The position numbers were made by a program, and so were the translations under genes. A DNA stretch of 64,000 nucleotides from Anaeramoeba flamelloides (taxonomy: Eukaryota > Metamonada > Anaeramoebidae): positions 8,928,001 through 8,992,000 of the forward strand of contig JANTQA010000047.1 of the NCBI GenBank assembly GCA_027625915.1, read 5' to 3'. Numbering within the stretch: position 1 is the stretch's first letter; each line of letters opens with the position of its first letter. Positions 22,708 to 35,523 of the stretch are shown here, piece by piece. Below the pieces are notes generated by a model that saw only the letters and a program-made list of their open reading frames with translations, did not search any database and was not told where the DNA came from.

Positions 22708-23611
22708 TGTTTTAATTTTTGAAATAACAAAAAAATACAGAGAAAAAAATAATATTCCTTTACATATAGATCATGCTTTTTTTTTTTTTTTTTGATTTTG
22801 AAATTTCTGTTTCAACCTCAAACATTTTTATTCTATTATTAAATGGATTTTTTTGTTATTAGAAACCTCAAGTTTTTTGACAAAAAACCTCTCCCGTTGG
22901 GGCGTACCAGAAAAAGTTTTATAGTTTTTGGAAAAATGACAAATTTAGTCACAAAAACTTCAAATTTTAAGACATCATTTTTGCACATGTGTAACAGTAT
23001 TCATTTTTTTTTTTCTTTTTTTTCCGCCTTGTTACAATATTTACTTTATATACAAACAATCATGGACTTTAATTTTTTTATGGTAAATTCTCAAAACAAA
23101 AATATATTTTTAAAATTAAATTTACTTTAAACAATGACTTTTTTACTCAGGCTTAGGACAATTTTTTATTCGAGAATTAATTTTAAGGGAATAGGAAACA
23201 AAAAAAAATCTTTGAGAAAATTTAATAGCAAATCCAAAAGAAATTAACACATCTTGAAATTATAAAAATAAAGTAAAAACCTGATTACTAAAAGACATAA
23301 AATCAAACACTTTACAAACTATTTTCAGAACCGAATTATTACATTTAAAAGTTTGAACTATTTTTATCATTTTAAAAAGTTCAAAATTCAAGAAAATTTT
23401 CTGAATTATTTAAAAAAAAGTTTATTTTCGTTAGAAGAGAATAAAATTTTTAGTAGCAATGTAAAAAATATATGTAAATATACTTTATAATTAAAAGCAC
23501 AAAGTTATAAAATAACCCAAGATAAAAAATTAATTCATTCCAAAAAAAAAAAAATATAATAATTATTTTAAACATAAAAAAATATAATTCTTTTTTTTCA
23601 AAGAAAATATT
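22708..23611. other. downstream of RPC8, AT-rich
   Basis: No gene or repeat that I can support. The plus-strand frame at 22843-23130 is low-complexity and without a domain. Confidence 0.4.
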
Positions 23612-24888
23612 AGATGTTTTGATGATAACATGCTATAATTCGCGATAAAGTTACAAAAATCGCGATAATTTCAATCAAATCGCGATATATCAGAAAATCG
23701 CGATATATCAGAAAATCGCGATATTCAATATTATCGCGATATTCTATAAAATCGCGATAATTATTAAAAAATCGTAATAAATGCCAAAATATCGAGATTA
23801 AAAAGTAATCGCGATATAATAGTTGATGGGTTTTTGGGTTAATTGAGAAATATTTTTAAAAAAAAAAATTTTTTTTTGATCAAAAAAATAGATTAGGTGA
23901 AAAAAAATTTATTCTTTGAAAAAACAACAAAAAAGATACTTGATCCAATCAAGGATCAGATCAATGAGTTTTATTGTGTTTTCATTTTATTTGGTTGACA
24001 AACCTATTGATCCTTTAAGATCAACAACAATAAGAACTAAAGAGAAATAAATATTATTTCAGTTAATCGTGGTGTTGTAAATTGAGTTGAATAAAAGACC
24101 TTCTAAAACAACCAACCCTTTGTCTGTTCTTTAAAGAATGTGATCTTGGGTTGCAATATTTTCATTTTTTCTCAGCAAGCTAAAAGGAGTTGGATAACTC
24201 TTCAAAAGATTTCACAACACCCTTGCCAGATGATCATCAATTATTAAAATTTTTTATACAATACTTGTCTTCTTCTTCTTTTTCTTATTTGAGAATCTTG
24301 GTTTTGGACAGAAAACACAATTAGAATAATAGTGGTTTTTGTTTGATCGATCACCAAAAAGAATGAAAATTATTCTTTATTCTTTTTGGTTATTAAAAAT
24401 TGTGAAGGTAACAACTCCATTTTAAGAAAACACACATAATTTATATTCAAGTGTATTGTTGAAATGGGTAATTATTAGTTTGATCATAAAATTTGTTTGA
24501 GATTTTATATTTGGTTAAAAAAAAAAATGAAAAGAATAAAATTTTTTTCTACAACAAACCAAACTCATTCCCTTTATAAAAGTTTTCTGTCTTTCAAAAC
24601 TTTCAAACACTTGAAGACAGTTCAGAACCCTTAGAAACACTTTCTGGCATTATTAAAGGGAAAGTGATGTAAAAGTATCAAGGCTTTGTAAAAGTCAAGA
24701 GATTTTTTTTAAGATGATTTCAAAAAAATAATTTTTACATTTTTTCGCGATAATATGAATATCGCGATAATGTTGTTTATCGCGATTTTATGATTTTTTG
24801 CGATAAAGTTGGACTAATTGCGATTTTTTTAATACTATTGCGATTTTATTGCTAATATCAGGATAATATATGTTATCATCAAAATCTC
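23612..24888. mobile_element. element L: inverted ends bearing periodic TCGCGA palindromes
   Basis: The outer inverted ends are TTTTGATGATAACATG on the left and its complement TGTTATCATCAAAA on the right. Just inside the left end, CGCGAT or a one- to two-base variant occurs ten times, at 23641, 23661, 23681, 23699, 23717, 23735, 23753, 23773, 23793 and 23810. Inside the right end it occurs seven times, at 24746, 24763, 24781, 24799, 24819, 24839 and 24859. The spacers are A/T only. The interior (~900 bp) has no transposase frame and includes a piece related to MITE M near 24560-24710. It is a non-autonomous DNA element of unknown superfamily; the array resembles multiple binding sites for a transposase or host factor, which is inference. 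Confidence 0.7.
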
Positions 24889-27378
24889 TATTGAATCAAT
24901 TTTTTTTCGTTTAACAAAAAATAAGAGAAAAAAAAACAAATTATTAAATTAAAAAATTTTCTAAATAAACTTTTTTAATCTGATAAAATTCAACTTTTTG
25001 AATAACAAGAAATAATTTTCACTTTTTTTGTATCCAATAATTAATAAAAGAATCTTAATTCTCTTAGTGGATTTTTAATAACATAAATTAAAAAAAAAAA
25101 AAATATTAATAGGGTTTAATATTATTTCTCGAAATTTATAATTATTATAATAAAAAAATATAAATAAAATTTATCAAATAACTAATTTTTAAAAAAAATA
25201 TTTGTTATTTTGATTAATAATAATTGAAAAAGAATATTAGTTAAATTTTCAGATTTCAAGAAATTTAAGAAATTATTGAAATGAAAATGAATGATCAATT
25301 GTTTTGAGATCTTGTAGTGAATCATTATCCAATTTAAATTTCTTGTATTTTTTGAAATAATAAACAATTTTAAAAGTTATTTGTCACTACATGCCGAAAG
25401 AATTTCCTAAAAGAATTTTTTATTCAAAATAAAAACCTTTGGCAAATTATTATTATTTTGTTTTTTGATCCCAATACCTAATCAAAAAGAATCAGCTTCT
25501 TTTAACTGAAGATCTAATTGTAAACAATTATTTTTTATTTCAAATGATACTTCATTTCCTCTTCGGTGATGTAGTAACTTGTTTTATCAATTTTCTTGTC
25601 AAATTGGGATAATAAGTACTATACTACCAAATGAAAATAATATTTTATGAACACTAAAGTTGAAAAAAAAAAAAAAAGAAATATAATAAAAGTGGATTTA
25701 TTGAAAAACTTGAAAATATAAGAATAAAATATATTGATTTTTTTATGATAATAATTACAGAATTATAAACATGTTTTTTTATTACTAAAACAAATTATTA
25801 TTGATCTAAATATACCTTATAAGTATAATATCTAAAATTTCTGAAAAAAGAAGGAAAGGAATAAGTAAAATTCAGGATAAAAGAAAAAAAAAGAAAATAA
25901 GAGATTGGATTAAAAGTTTTGAAAAATTTAATTGAATAAAATTTAATAATGAATGATTTAAATCATAGTAAAATGAAATAAAATTTAATATGTAACCACT
26001 TATTCAATCAAGCTAACCAAAAAAAAAAATAAAAAAAATAAACGAAATTGTGTGAAAAAAAGTTCTAACAACAAGTTTTGTAATTATTAGGAATTATTAC
26101 CTTTTGTTATTTTCCTAACAATTCTTACAATTATTTTCAAATAAATAATTTAACTGAATTCGTTTTAACAATAAATAGAAAAATTTGAAGAAAATAAATA
26201 ATGAAAAAAAATATTACTTAAACATTCCTATTATATCCTGTTCATTCCCAAAACTATATTCGTTCATTGGAGAAATAATATTTCAGAAAAAATTATCTTG
26301 TGTTTTTTTTTATTTTTTTTTATGAACTTAATAACACTCGATGAGAATTTTCTATACAAATTTATACAGTATCAATTGGATATATTTTTAAAATATTATC
26401 ATTTAATATTTCCAAAAAAATATTCAATAAATTAGATATTGTTTTATACTAAAAAACAACTTACAATAAAATTGAATAAATAATTGACAATATGATAACG
26501 ATACCAACAATTTTTTTAAACAAGAAAATTATGTTTTTAATTTTTTTGTACTCTGGATTATTTTTATCATGTTTGCATCCCAGATGAAGAAATTTTTACT
26601 GATCAAAAAAAAAAATCATCTTTGGTCACACTTAGAAAATTACTAGATAAAATATAGATAAAAAAGTTTGATATTTTTTTTCTATAAATAAAATATACTA
26701 ATAATAAAATTGGATTATTATTAAGAATTTATAAACGAGAGATATAAATTATACTTATTTAAATATTTTTTATTTTTCTTATCACACGAATTATTTTAAC
26801 AATTTGAAGATATTTGTAAATTAAGTAATTTTAACTTCAATATTTAAAATCAATTTTTGTTGTGACAAAAATATATCAAGACAATTGCCTTTTGAAAAAA
26901 ATAAAATTTCATCTTAGAAAACAACACAATTTCGAAGTAAAATTTGTAAATGACTTTAAAACTTTAAGAATTATATTATATCTTCTTAAAACAATACCAA
27001 TATATTCAATATTTTGAATAAATCAATTTTTGGTAAACCAAAAAAAAATATCTCAAAAAAGTAATATAAAACTTAACATTACGAGTTATTATATACAATG
27101 AAGACAATTTATTGTTTAATAATGATGGAAATGACAAAAAACAAGGTAAAAACTTTTTATAATATAAGAAATAAAATGAATTTTAATGATTTTCTTTTTC
27201 ATCAAAAATGGAAAAAAATAATCAAACTCACAAAAAAATTTGATTTCTTGGTTTCTAGTCGATCAGAATTTTTTTGATACTTGTAATATACAAAATTTGA
27301 AAGTAGAGAATATCACCATTACTATATTTTAAAAGTTTTCCCTGTTGTTGTGAGACAGTAAGGACTATCTAAAACAAA
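24889..27378. other. 2.5 kb of plain AT-rich DNA
   Basis: I see no gene, RNA or repeat structure here. Open frames are short and made of low-complexity residues. Confidence 0.45.
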
Positions 27379-27762
27379 TCCACAATTGAGGTCTTACAAA
27401 TTAAAACATCAGTGAATTAGACTCTTTATCGCTTTAGATCCCAAAGAACTATAAAATGTCAAAATTTTGGGAATTGAAAAATTTGCCAGATCATATACAA
27501 TATTGGAAGATTGTAGTACAAAGGCGCAGCCGAGCCATGTTTCTTCTAAGTCCTTTTTTCAGAGGTTTTTATTTGAAACTAGAAAATACTTCAATTAAAC
27601 AAAGTTGGTTGGGTTGTGGTTTTTACTACCGTCTACCAATAAAGTATCTGATCTAGCAAAAGTACCTATTCTTAAAATTTAAAAATTTTATAGTTCTTTG
27701 GGATCTAAAGAAATATAGAGTCTAATTTACTGATGTTTTAATCCCTAAGACCTTCATTGGTG
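27379..27762. mobile_element. MITE family D copy 1 (inverted arms ~80 bp)
   Basis: The arms pair over CAATTGAGGTCTTAC, AAACATCAGTGAATTAGAC and TAGATCCCAAAGAACTATA with their complements at 27685-27762. The ATG frame inside (27456-27656) is not conserved in the related copy near 62.0 kb, so it is probably not coding. Confidence 0.7.
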
Positions 27763-27834
27763 CATTTATTTTTGATCAGTCCGTAATATTTTGAAGGTTA
27801 TTTTAAAGCCTAAATTTTATTTTACTGTTGAGAG

Positions 27835-28269
27835 AAAAAAAGGTTGAACACAAAAAAATAGTTGGAAAGCATTTTAAATTGGGAACATTAGTAAAATTGA
27901 AAATCAAATTCATATTGATAATTAGGTGAATTTTATATAAACCCAAGTTTAAATGTTTTAAAAGTTCATTAATCTGTGGTGTGTATAGAATACTCATTTG
28001 AACGGTTGACAACTATAGTAGATCATGCTATTTTAACACAAATCCTAGTTTTAGTAAAGCTTACTCTTAATTCTGAAAATGGTAATTTTTAAACTTGCTT
28101 TAGACTAGAAGAGATAAGGTTTTGAAAAAGTAGAATTACATTAACCCTTATTCTAATAAGTAGATTATTTTTATTTTCTTTTTTTGTTTCACAAACAATT
28201 GAAATTAAAAATCATTTTCAGTAATGTTCCCAATTAAAAATTGCTGTCCTACTATTTTTCTCTCAACAG
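27835..28269. mobile_element. MITE family C copy 2
   Basis: Ends CTGTTGAGAGAAAAA and TTTTTCTCTCAACAG. It is about 435 bp and matches copy 1 at 16022 nearly throughout. It ends four bases before element F1 begins. Confidence 0.8.
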
Positions 28270-28272
28270 GTA

Positions 28273-28749
28273 CAGTGATCAAAATAATGCGTGAACAAAG
28301 ACTCTAATCCGTGTTACAAAATATTACCCATGATTTTTTTTCTTCTTGTACCTAGGCAACATCTAATCTACTATCAAATATGATACTTAGTTTCAAATCA
28401 ATTTTGATAGTAAAAGTCTGGTTATTTGTGGTAAAATTTAAATTACTCCTGTAAATAGTTGAAAATTTTCATAATATTCTCAATTTTTTTGGAATTTTTT
28501 TGTTTTTTTGACAATAAAAATTATCTTTACAAATTTACTCTATTTTTTGAGATAAATTTTGAAATTTGATCCTTCATTTTTAGGATTTCTTTTTAAATAA
28601 TCAAACTTTAAGAAACCATTCCAATGTTTTTTAGGGTTTGTTATCAGTTTATTTGATTGGTTAATGTATAGGTCTTCTATAACAAAAAAACACGCTTTGT
28701 ATTTTGAAACACGGTTTAAATTTTTTTGAATGCGTTATTTTGACGACAG
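28273..28749. mobile_element. MITE family F copy 1 (mariner-like ends)
   Basis: Flanked by TA. The left end is CAGTGATCAAAATAATGCG and the right end CGTTATTTTGACGACAG. It is 477 bp and without coding capacity. The copy at 46127-47304 is the same element in the other orientation. The right end stops 65 bp before the proposed ankyrin start codon. Confidence 0.8.
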
Positions 28750-28814
28750 TAGATTTGAAAGTTCTCTCAAAATATTTCCATTTTTTTTATTTTAAAGTGT
28801 ATTTTTGTTCTCAA

Positions 28815-30780
28815 ATGCTAAGAACAATTGTAATTCAAATTCTTGAAAGTCCAAATATTGACCGTGTGAAGTCATATTTCACCAAGAACTTAATAAACAA
28901 AGTAGGGGTTGAATATTTTATGAACAAAAGACTGGAATTAAAAGGGATTCATATTGTATGTTTGAGAAACCCAGTTGCCGATGAGATCATTGATCATTTG
29001 GTTGCAATTGGTTGCAAACTGGACGATCAAGTCACAGCATTGCAATACACCCCTTTGCATTTTGCAATATTCAATCCCAAATCAACACCAAAACTTATTG
29101 AAAAGCTCGTCTCACACAAAGCAAACCCAAACCTCAAGGATTCAAAGGGAAATTCACCGCTTTCAGTTTTGATCAAACTGAACAGATACGATTTGCTAGA
29201 CGCGCTATTGGCAAGCCCAAAAATTGACACCAACACAAAAAATAATTTTGGCTTGGCACCCCTCCACCATTTGTCCTACAGCTATTCGATCCCTGAAAAT
29301 GTTATTGGGAAATTGGTTAAACATGGCGGTAACATCAACACAACAAACGAGGAAGGCCGTACACCACTTCACATCTTCTGTATGAAAGATAGTGTAAATG
29401 TTGCCACATTGAGAGAATTTGTAGATAACTGTGCCAATCTTGACTTGCTTGATAATGACCACAATGTACCCTTACATTTGCTTTGTATGAATTCGGCGGC
29501 TTTATTTCAAGTCTTCAACGTAATTTACCAAGCCACCAACACAAGTGCAAAATTGTTAAATTCAAATAAGGACACACCACTCCATTGTGTAGCAAAAAGA
29601 AACAAAAACAGAAACAAAATTATTAAATCCTTGATAAACCCAGAACACGTCAACTTATTGAATCGTGACAATATGTCTCCTTTGCTCCTCTATTTAAAAA
29701 ATGGATCAACAAACACAGAAATTTTGGAGCTATTCTTACAAAACGGCTCAAACCCAAATGCAGCCGACCAAAATGGTAATACTCCTTTGCATTTGATTGG
29801 CATGAAAAAAAAATTTTCAAAAGAAAACGTTTCTTTGCTGATCAAATATGGTTCAGATGTTCAATTGAAAAATGTAATTCTCCTTTTTTCCAATAACAAT
29901 TTGGGACTTGTTTTAGAGCCAGCTTTCGAATTTCAACTGGAAAAAAAAAAAAAATTTTCTAAATTCTTTCCCAAAGTTCTTTTTTATTATTGGAATTCCC
30001 ACTCAAAATCAAAAGTCGATGTATCTATATTTTGTTTATTTTAACATTTAAAAAGTGTTTCAAACATTTAAGGATTATTCATATTTTATACTCTGCAGGG
30101 GTGAAAAAAACAAAACAGCTTAACCTCTAAAAATGATTTAAGGGATGAGTCTCTATTATTTTTTTTTTTGACTAATTTTTAAATAAGGATTCCCTAGATA
30201 GAAATATGTTTAATATTGAAAATAAAAAGGGTTTTCATATTTAAGTAATTGGCAAAAAAATTTCTCAATCTCTACAGTCAGATCCACTTTTAAGGCACGA
30301 ACTTTCAACGAAATTTAAGGCAAAAAAAAAATCTCAAATTAAGGCACATAATTTGGAATTTTTTTTAACACATATTATTTTCCTAGAATTTGAATTTTGT
30401 GCCTTAATTTGAGATTTTTTTATGCCGTAAATTTCGTTGAAAGTTTGTGCCTTAAATTTGAAACTGATTGTATTAAATTTAGGTAAAAAAATTTAAGAGA
30501 GATTAATCCCTTAAACGAATTCCAATTTGTACTCAATGAAGATTGAAAAACAATTTTTCCATATTAGAAAAAAACAAGAATGGATTAACAGTTTAAGGAA
30601 AGTCAAAATATTGCAAATTTTCTGGATTTTTGAAGATTTTGAATGTAATCATTTATTAATCCATAAAAATTTTGAGATTTTCAAACAAAACAAAGGCAAA
30701 TTTAAGGTTTACGTTTTCAGGTGAAAACGGTGAAATTGTTGATAAAAACGCTCTTGAAAGAGTTCCATAATCTCAGTTAA
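28815..30780 (+). CDS. ankyrin-repeat protein
   Basis: Cytosolic protein-interaction scaffold of unknown partner. The main exon (28815-29873, 353 codons) starts at ATG (MLRTIVIQIL). Upstream in-frame codons continue only to non-ATG starts and into a MITE, so this ATG is preferred. A helical N-terminal part is followed by eight ankyrin repeats, marked by TPLHFAIF, SPLSVLIK, APLHHLSY, TPLHIFCM, VPLHLLCM, TPLHCVAK, SPLLLYLK and TPLHLIGM at about 33-38 residue spacing. The coding sequence appears to stop at AAT|GTAATT, because the following in-frame residues are low-complexity. A proposed last exon (30721-30780) after TTTTCAG reads VKTVKLLIKTLLKEFHNLS and stops, in phase 0. The 847-base intron would contain MITE B copy 2 with MITE A copy 7 inside it. 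The repeat domain is secure; the last exon is a guess. Confidence 0.8.
30138..30514. mobile_element. MITE family B copy 2, interrupted by MITE A
   Basis: TTAAGGGATGAGTCTC at the left and TTAATCCCTTAA at the right. The family core is intact except that MITE A copy 7 sits after CAATCTC. Lies in the probable ankyrin intron. Confidence 0.8.
30275..30470. mobile_element. MITE family A copy 7
   Basis: TA-flanked palindrome of about 196 bp inserted in MITE B copy 2. Ends slightly diverged (CAGTCAGATCCAC on the left). Confidence 0.85.
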
Positions 30781-31789
30781 ATTTACCGACCGAGAATTTC
30801 TCTGTGAAAAAATAAGAAATTTTCATACTTTGAACAATTTTCAAATTTTACCTTTCTTAGATCCAAACAATATTAGATTTTACAAGGTTCATAATTTCCA
30901 TTTAAAATCTATAAACACAAAACAATTACCCAAAGCTGTTCTAAATATTTTTTACTTTGCTTTTACAAGTTTGAAATGTTTTCAAATTTGAGCTTCTCTT
31001 GGAAATCCCTAAAAGCCATTTTTTTTTGAAAAATTTTAATGAAAACAATCTATTTGAAAATTTTGTGTTTTTGTTCATGTTGATTTTAATTTTGAAATTA
31101 GTACTTTTTTTTCTCCAATTTCTTCAAAATGAAAATTCTTAAAAAGAAGTGAATGTAAAATAACATAACAACAAAACACCCTCTGTGGTGAGAAAATAGT
31201 CCTTAAATCAATGTTTTTTGATATTGTGCCTAAGTTTATCTAAACTAAAATTCAAAATTTTCCGCACTTTTAAAACGTTCCAAACAATCACAATAATACA
31301 ATTTCATTGAAATTGGAGATAATTTTGATTTTTGTCAAATATGAAAATCATTTTTACCTCTTTTAGTTTTTTTTGTTTTCATTTCATTGTTTGAATTACG
31401 TAATTTATTTCGTTCGATCAAATTTTTTTGAACAATTGATATTATGTTAAAGTTGAGTTGTTCCAAATAGAAGCTCTCAAATTAAATTAATTGGTAGTAT
31501 CTAACCTTTTGATCGATCAATAATCCCAATAGAATTTCAACAAATTTACCTATGTATTGTTTTGTTTTGCTCTCTCCAAAATTTTTAACACACCCATGAT
31601 TTATTTGTATTGATAATTATTTATTTTTAGTTTTGTGAGTATTGTAATTTATAAACAAGTGTTAACATTTCTATTAGCGAATGGTTCTAATTTGGTAAAT
31701 CTTCTTGAATTGATTAAATAAGTTTTTTTTTTTTCACAAATCGAATTTTGGTGTGTTAAAAATTTTGAATTGGGGTTTAAATTATTTTC
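30781..31789. other. AT-rich spacer
   Basis: No gene or repeat recognised. The minus-strand frame starting at 32029 runs into the inverted repeat that follows and is not supported. Confidence 0.4.
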
Positions 31790-32495
31790 AAGTATATTGA
31801 TACACTTGAAGTAGACTATATTGCACTTAAAATAATTTGAATCACAATGATTCTTTATAATGAAATTTTGATTTTCGAACCTTTTCAAGTGTAAATATTG
31901 AATTTGGACAGTAGAAAATATTTTATCAAAAATGAACAAATTTTCAAAAAAATAAACGAAATTTGAAATTTGATAAAGATTTCTCTCGACACAGCCTTCT
32001 TTTAAGCTAACAAATATGATCTTGCACATAAAAGTAATATTAACCGATCGTAAAATATCAATAGTCTTTCATGTGTTAATGAAATTAAAGAAGTATCCAA
32101 ATTTAAGGTATAGAGAAGACTAAAGTTTCACATTTTATTCAATATTATCAATGGGGTACGCGATTTAATATTCAAATAGTTCCTTAAAAAATGAAAATAT
32201 AGACAATAAAATTAGACATTTTTGAAAATGCTACAAGAACTATCCAAATTTTTATGAAAGACAAATATTACTTTTATGTTTAAATTTGTATTCATTGAAC
32301 AAAATGAAATGTCTACTAAATAGATCTAATAAAAATTTCAAATTTATATTTTTTTTTTTCAAAAATTTGTCATTTTGAATAAAACATTTCTACGGTCCAA
32401 ATTCGAAATTACACTTGAAAAGGTTCAAAAATCACAATTCCATTATAAAACACTATTGTTATACACTTGATTTTCAAATATTATAGAGTCAAGTA
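31790..32495. repeat. fold-back repeat P, arms ~180 bp
   Basis: The left arm has CTTTATAATGAAATTTTGATT and CCTTTTCAAGTGTAAATATTG; the right arm holds the inverted counterparts near 32390-32450 (TTACACTTGAAAAGG, CATTATAAAACAC). The arms are diverged and the ends vague. Probably an old TIR element. Confidence 0.6.
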
Positions 32496-32870
32496 TAAGG
32501 GTTATAATATATTTGAATATAATTTGGAACCACCCTGGAATGATAGACAAACAAAATAGAGTTTAAATTTCAACTTTATTTTTTGAGAATTACTGAAAAT
32601 TATTTGGATCTATAAATGATTTCTGTTCAAATTCAAAATTTCCAAAAATTTGTAATATTTTTAATTTTATTCAAGAAAAAATCTATTCAATAATTGTAAT
32701 TGTTTATTAACATTAAATTCCAATATCCTCAGAACACACAATTCTAGTAGTTCTGAAATCAATAATATTAATGATTTTATTATACTATATGAAATCCAAC
32801 AAAAAAGAAAAGGATCATTTGATTTAATTTTTTCTATTGTTTATTTTTACAAGATGTCACAGATTCTGGC

Positions 32871-33049
32871 TTAAAGGATTAATCTCTATTAAATTTTTTT
32901 ACCTAAATTTAATAGAGATTCAGAAAAAAAAATACCAATTACTTAGATTTAAAAGACCTCTGTTTATTTGCATATTAAACATATTTCTAGATAAGGAATC
33001 CTTATTTAACAATTGATCAAAAAAAAAATAATAGAGACTAGTCCCTTAA
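32871..33049. mobile_element. MITE family B copy 3 (opposite orientation)
   Basis: Begins TTAAAGGATTAATCTC and ends GACTAGTCCCTTAA, 179 bp. The core is the complement of the other copies. Confidence 0.8.
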
Positions 33050-33769
33050 GAAAAAAAAGGAAAAAAAACAATAGTTTAAAGATTTTTAAATTGCTCCAAA
33101 GGGTATCCAAAATTAAAAAATGTGGAATTGACTCAATTTTGGTTTAATCATTAATTTAAATGATAAATAAATTCAAATTCCAGTAATTTGATTCTTTTGA
33201 TTTACATTAGTTGTGAATAAATAGATATTTAAAAACGGATTTGGAAATTAAGGTATACCAAAATTTAATTTTTAATACAATAAATCTTATTATTTATTAT
33301 TTGACAATATCATAAATTCCAACTTCTTACTTAATGTAATATTAACAATTATTTAACCTTTTGAAACCCAACAAAAAAAAATAAAGAATTATAAATACAA
33401 ATATATAAAAATGTGTACCCAACTTTTTTCAGAGTGCACAGTAAAAAAAAAAATATTAGAAAATATTTTTAAATTTCAACCAAAAAAAGTACAATTGGTC
33501 AAATGGTTGTTTACTATCAACTGTCTTGATTTAGTTTTATTGGAAAAAATAAACTTTAACTTAATAACACTTATTAGAAAAAAAAAAAAATGAACCATCA
33601 AATGAAATTGATTCCATAATTTATAAAAAACAAGAAAAAATAATCAAACTAAAATAATAATAATATTAATATGAAATCGCAGCAAAAATCACAATTTTAT
33701 TTCATCATATTCCTTCGATTTCAAACTATTTTGGATTCGTACCCTTAAATAATATTTCAATTGCCATTA
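33050..33769. other. AT-rich spacer
   Basis: Nothing that I can support; the frame at 33411-33593 is Lys-rich low-complexity. Confidence 0.4.
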
Positions 33770-34331
33770 CAATGTAAACTCCATTTCACTCAAAGTTTCT
33801 CAGTAAAAAATGAAAAATTCACTTTATTTTTAAGAATCAACCAAACTTAGATTGTTTAGAAATACGCGGGATGATAAACTTCACATAAGAGTCGATAATC
33901 ATAAAAGAAAAGCCTGGAAAAACCATAAATTTCAAAAAAAAAAATGTTAAAAAATTTTTTGGGACACTTTCATTGGAATCTCTCGTGCAAAATTCTCAAT
34001 TTCTTTAGGAAATTAAAATTGTTGCCAATAAGATTTTTTACTTGTAAATGTATGAATTTTAAAAGAACATACAAAACCTCCCTTTTTTTTAATGTTAATT
34101 TTGAGTTTCAAACATTATTTTTTTTTTTATCAAATTTAATTTTTTAAAAAAAATCAAAAAGAAAAGAAGAAAAAGAAAAAAAAAAAGCAAAAAACAAAAA
34201 AATTAGTAAATGAGAAAAAATGATTTTGATCTAAAAATTGAATTTTAGTTTGACAAGAATAATGAATTAAACTCATAGAATTGTTCTATTTCTTCAATAA
34301 AACTGGTCACCTTTAACCGAAAAAGAGTTTA
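33770..34331 (-). repeat. interspersed repeat family E, copy 1
   Basis: Complementary to 47630-48160. Shared words include TTAAAGGTG at one end, CTATGAGTTTAATTCATTATT, a poly-T tract, ATTGAGAAATTTTGCACAA-like sequence and GACTCTTATAGGAAG. About 550 bp, no inverted ends recognised, class unknown. Confidence 0.6.
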
Positions 34332-35371
34332 GTTAAAGACTTTGGAATAAATCTAATTAAAATTTATTATGCAAAATGAAATAGATACAAATACCATAAT
34401 TACACAAGAAAAATCGCACCCTTATTTCACTGTATTTAAACTATTTCAAAATATTTCAGAACCATGCTTTTAAATAATATTTAAGGGTTTTATCTTACAA
34501 TGAATTTAAATTGATTGAAATAAACAATTTAAACTATTATAAAAAAGGGAAAGTGATTAAATATACCGGAAACAAACAATAACAGATCTGAAATTCGAAA
34601 AAAAAATTGAAATATATTAAAATAAAATTATTTTATTACATTTAAAAAATGACAAAGATTTTAAAGTCATATTTTTTTTCTATATATTTATAACAAAATG
34701 AAATATATTTTTAAATATACGATTTTAGCTATGACTTTTAAACCCATGTATAATTTAACAAATTCAAACATTTTTTTAAAATACAAAATATAATCATTTT
34801 TTATTAATTAAATGTTCTCCCAATTTTCTTGAATGCTCGTTTACTTTCTACTATATTTTAATTATTTATTTCAAAATAAAAATAAAAAAAAATGATAAAT
34901 ATGGAAAATTAGAATTATAAATACCTATCAATTATTTCAATTTTTTTTTGCTTTATTTTTTTTATAAACAACCTTTTTCATCAATAACTATTCTGAAAAT
35001 AAATCATCTTTTGTTTTCGAAAAAACAATCAACTTTTTAGAAACTGTTTCTCATAAAAAATTTTTAAATTAAAATTTTCCTTTTTGGGATAATTTGTTTT
35101 AAATCAAGTAAATCACACCACTTCAAGATATAAAGAAGATGTACATCTTCAAATACATTACATGAAAAAAATAATAATAAAGAAATAAATTGCCAAAACT
35201 CTGTTTAAATTCATATGAAAATATAAAACAAAATTAATAAAAAAATTTTCTTTTTCTTTTTTCTTTTATATCTGTAAATAATAGAATGATGGAAATATTG
35301 CTCTTTATAATTATTTTTGCAATTATTCCTCGAAGAACGATGATTTTTTTCCAATTTATTCTTTAATCTTA
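34332..35371. other. AT-rich region upstream of the BTB gene
   Basis: No gene or repeat recognised. Confidence 0.4.
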
Positions 35372-35481
35372 ATGAATAGTAAAAATATCGATTTTGATGT
35401 AAGTTAAATTCTTTTATGTAATTTATCTTTTTAAAAATGTATAGATAATCAGAGTCATGTTAATTAATTACCATATACATG

Positions 35482-35523
<42 letters not shown>

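Noticed and set aside
23641-23816. CGCGAT repeats considered as a CRISPR-like array
   Set aside because: The repeat is only 6-8 bases, spacers are A/T-rich and unconstrained, a mirrored set exists 0.9 kb away, and the genome is eukaryotic.
27456-27656. ATG frame of 66 codons inside MITE D copy 1
   Set aside because: The related copy near 62.05 kb has stops and shifts at the same place, so there is no sign of protein conservation.
31649-32029. Minus-strand 126-codon frame
   Set aside because: It overlaps one arm of the fold-back repeat P, and the other arm does not preserve the frame.
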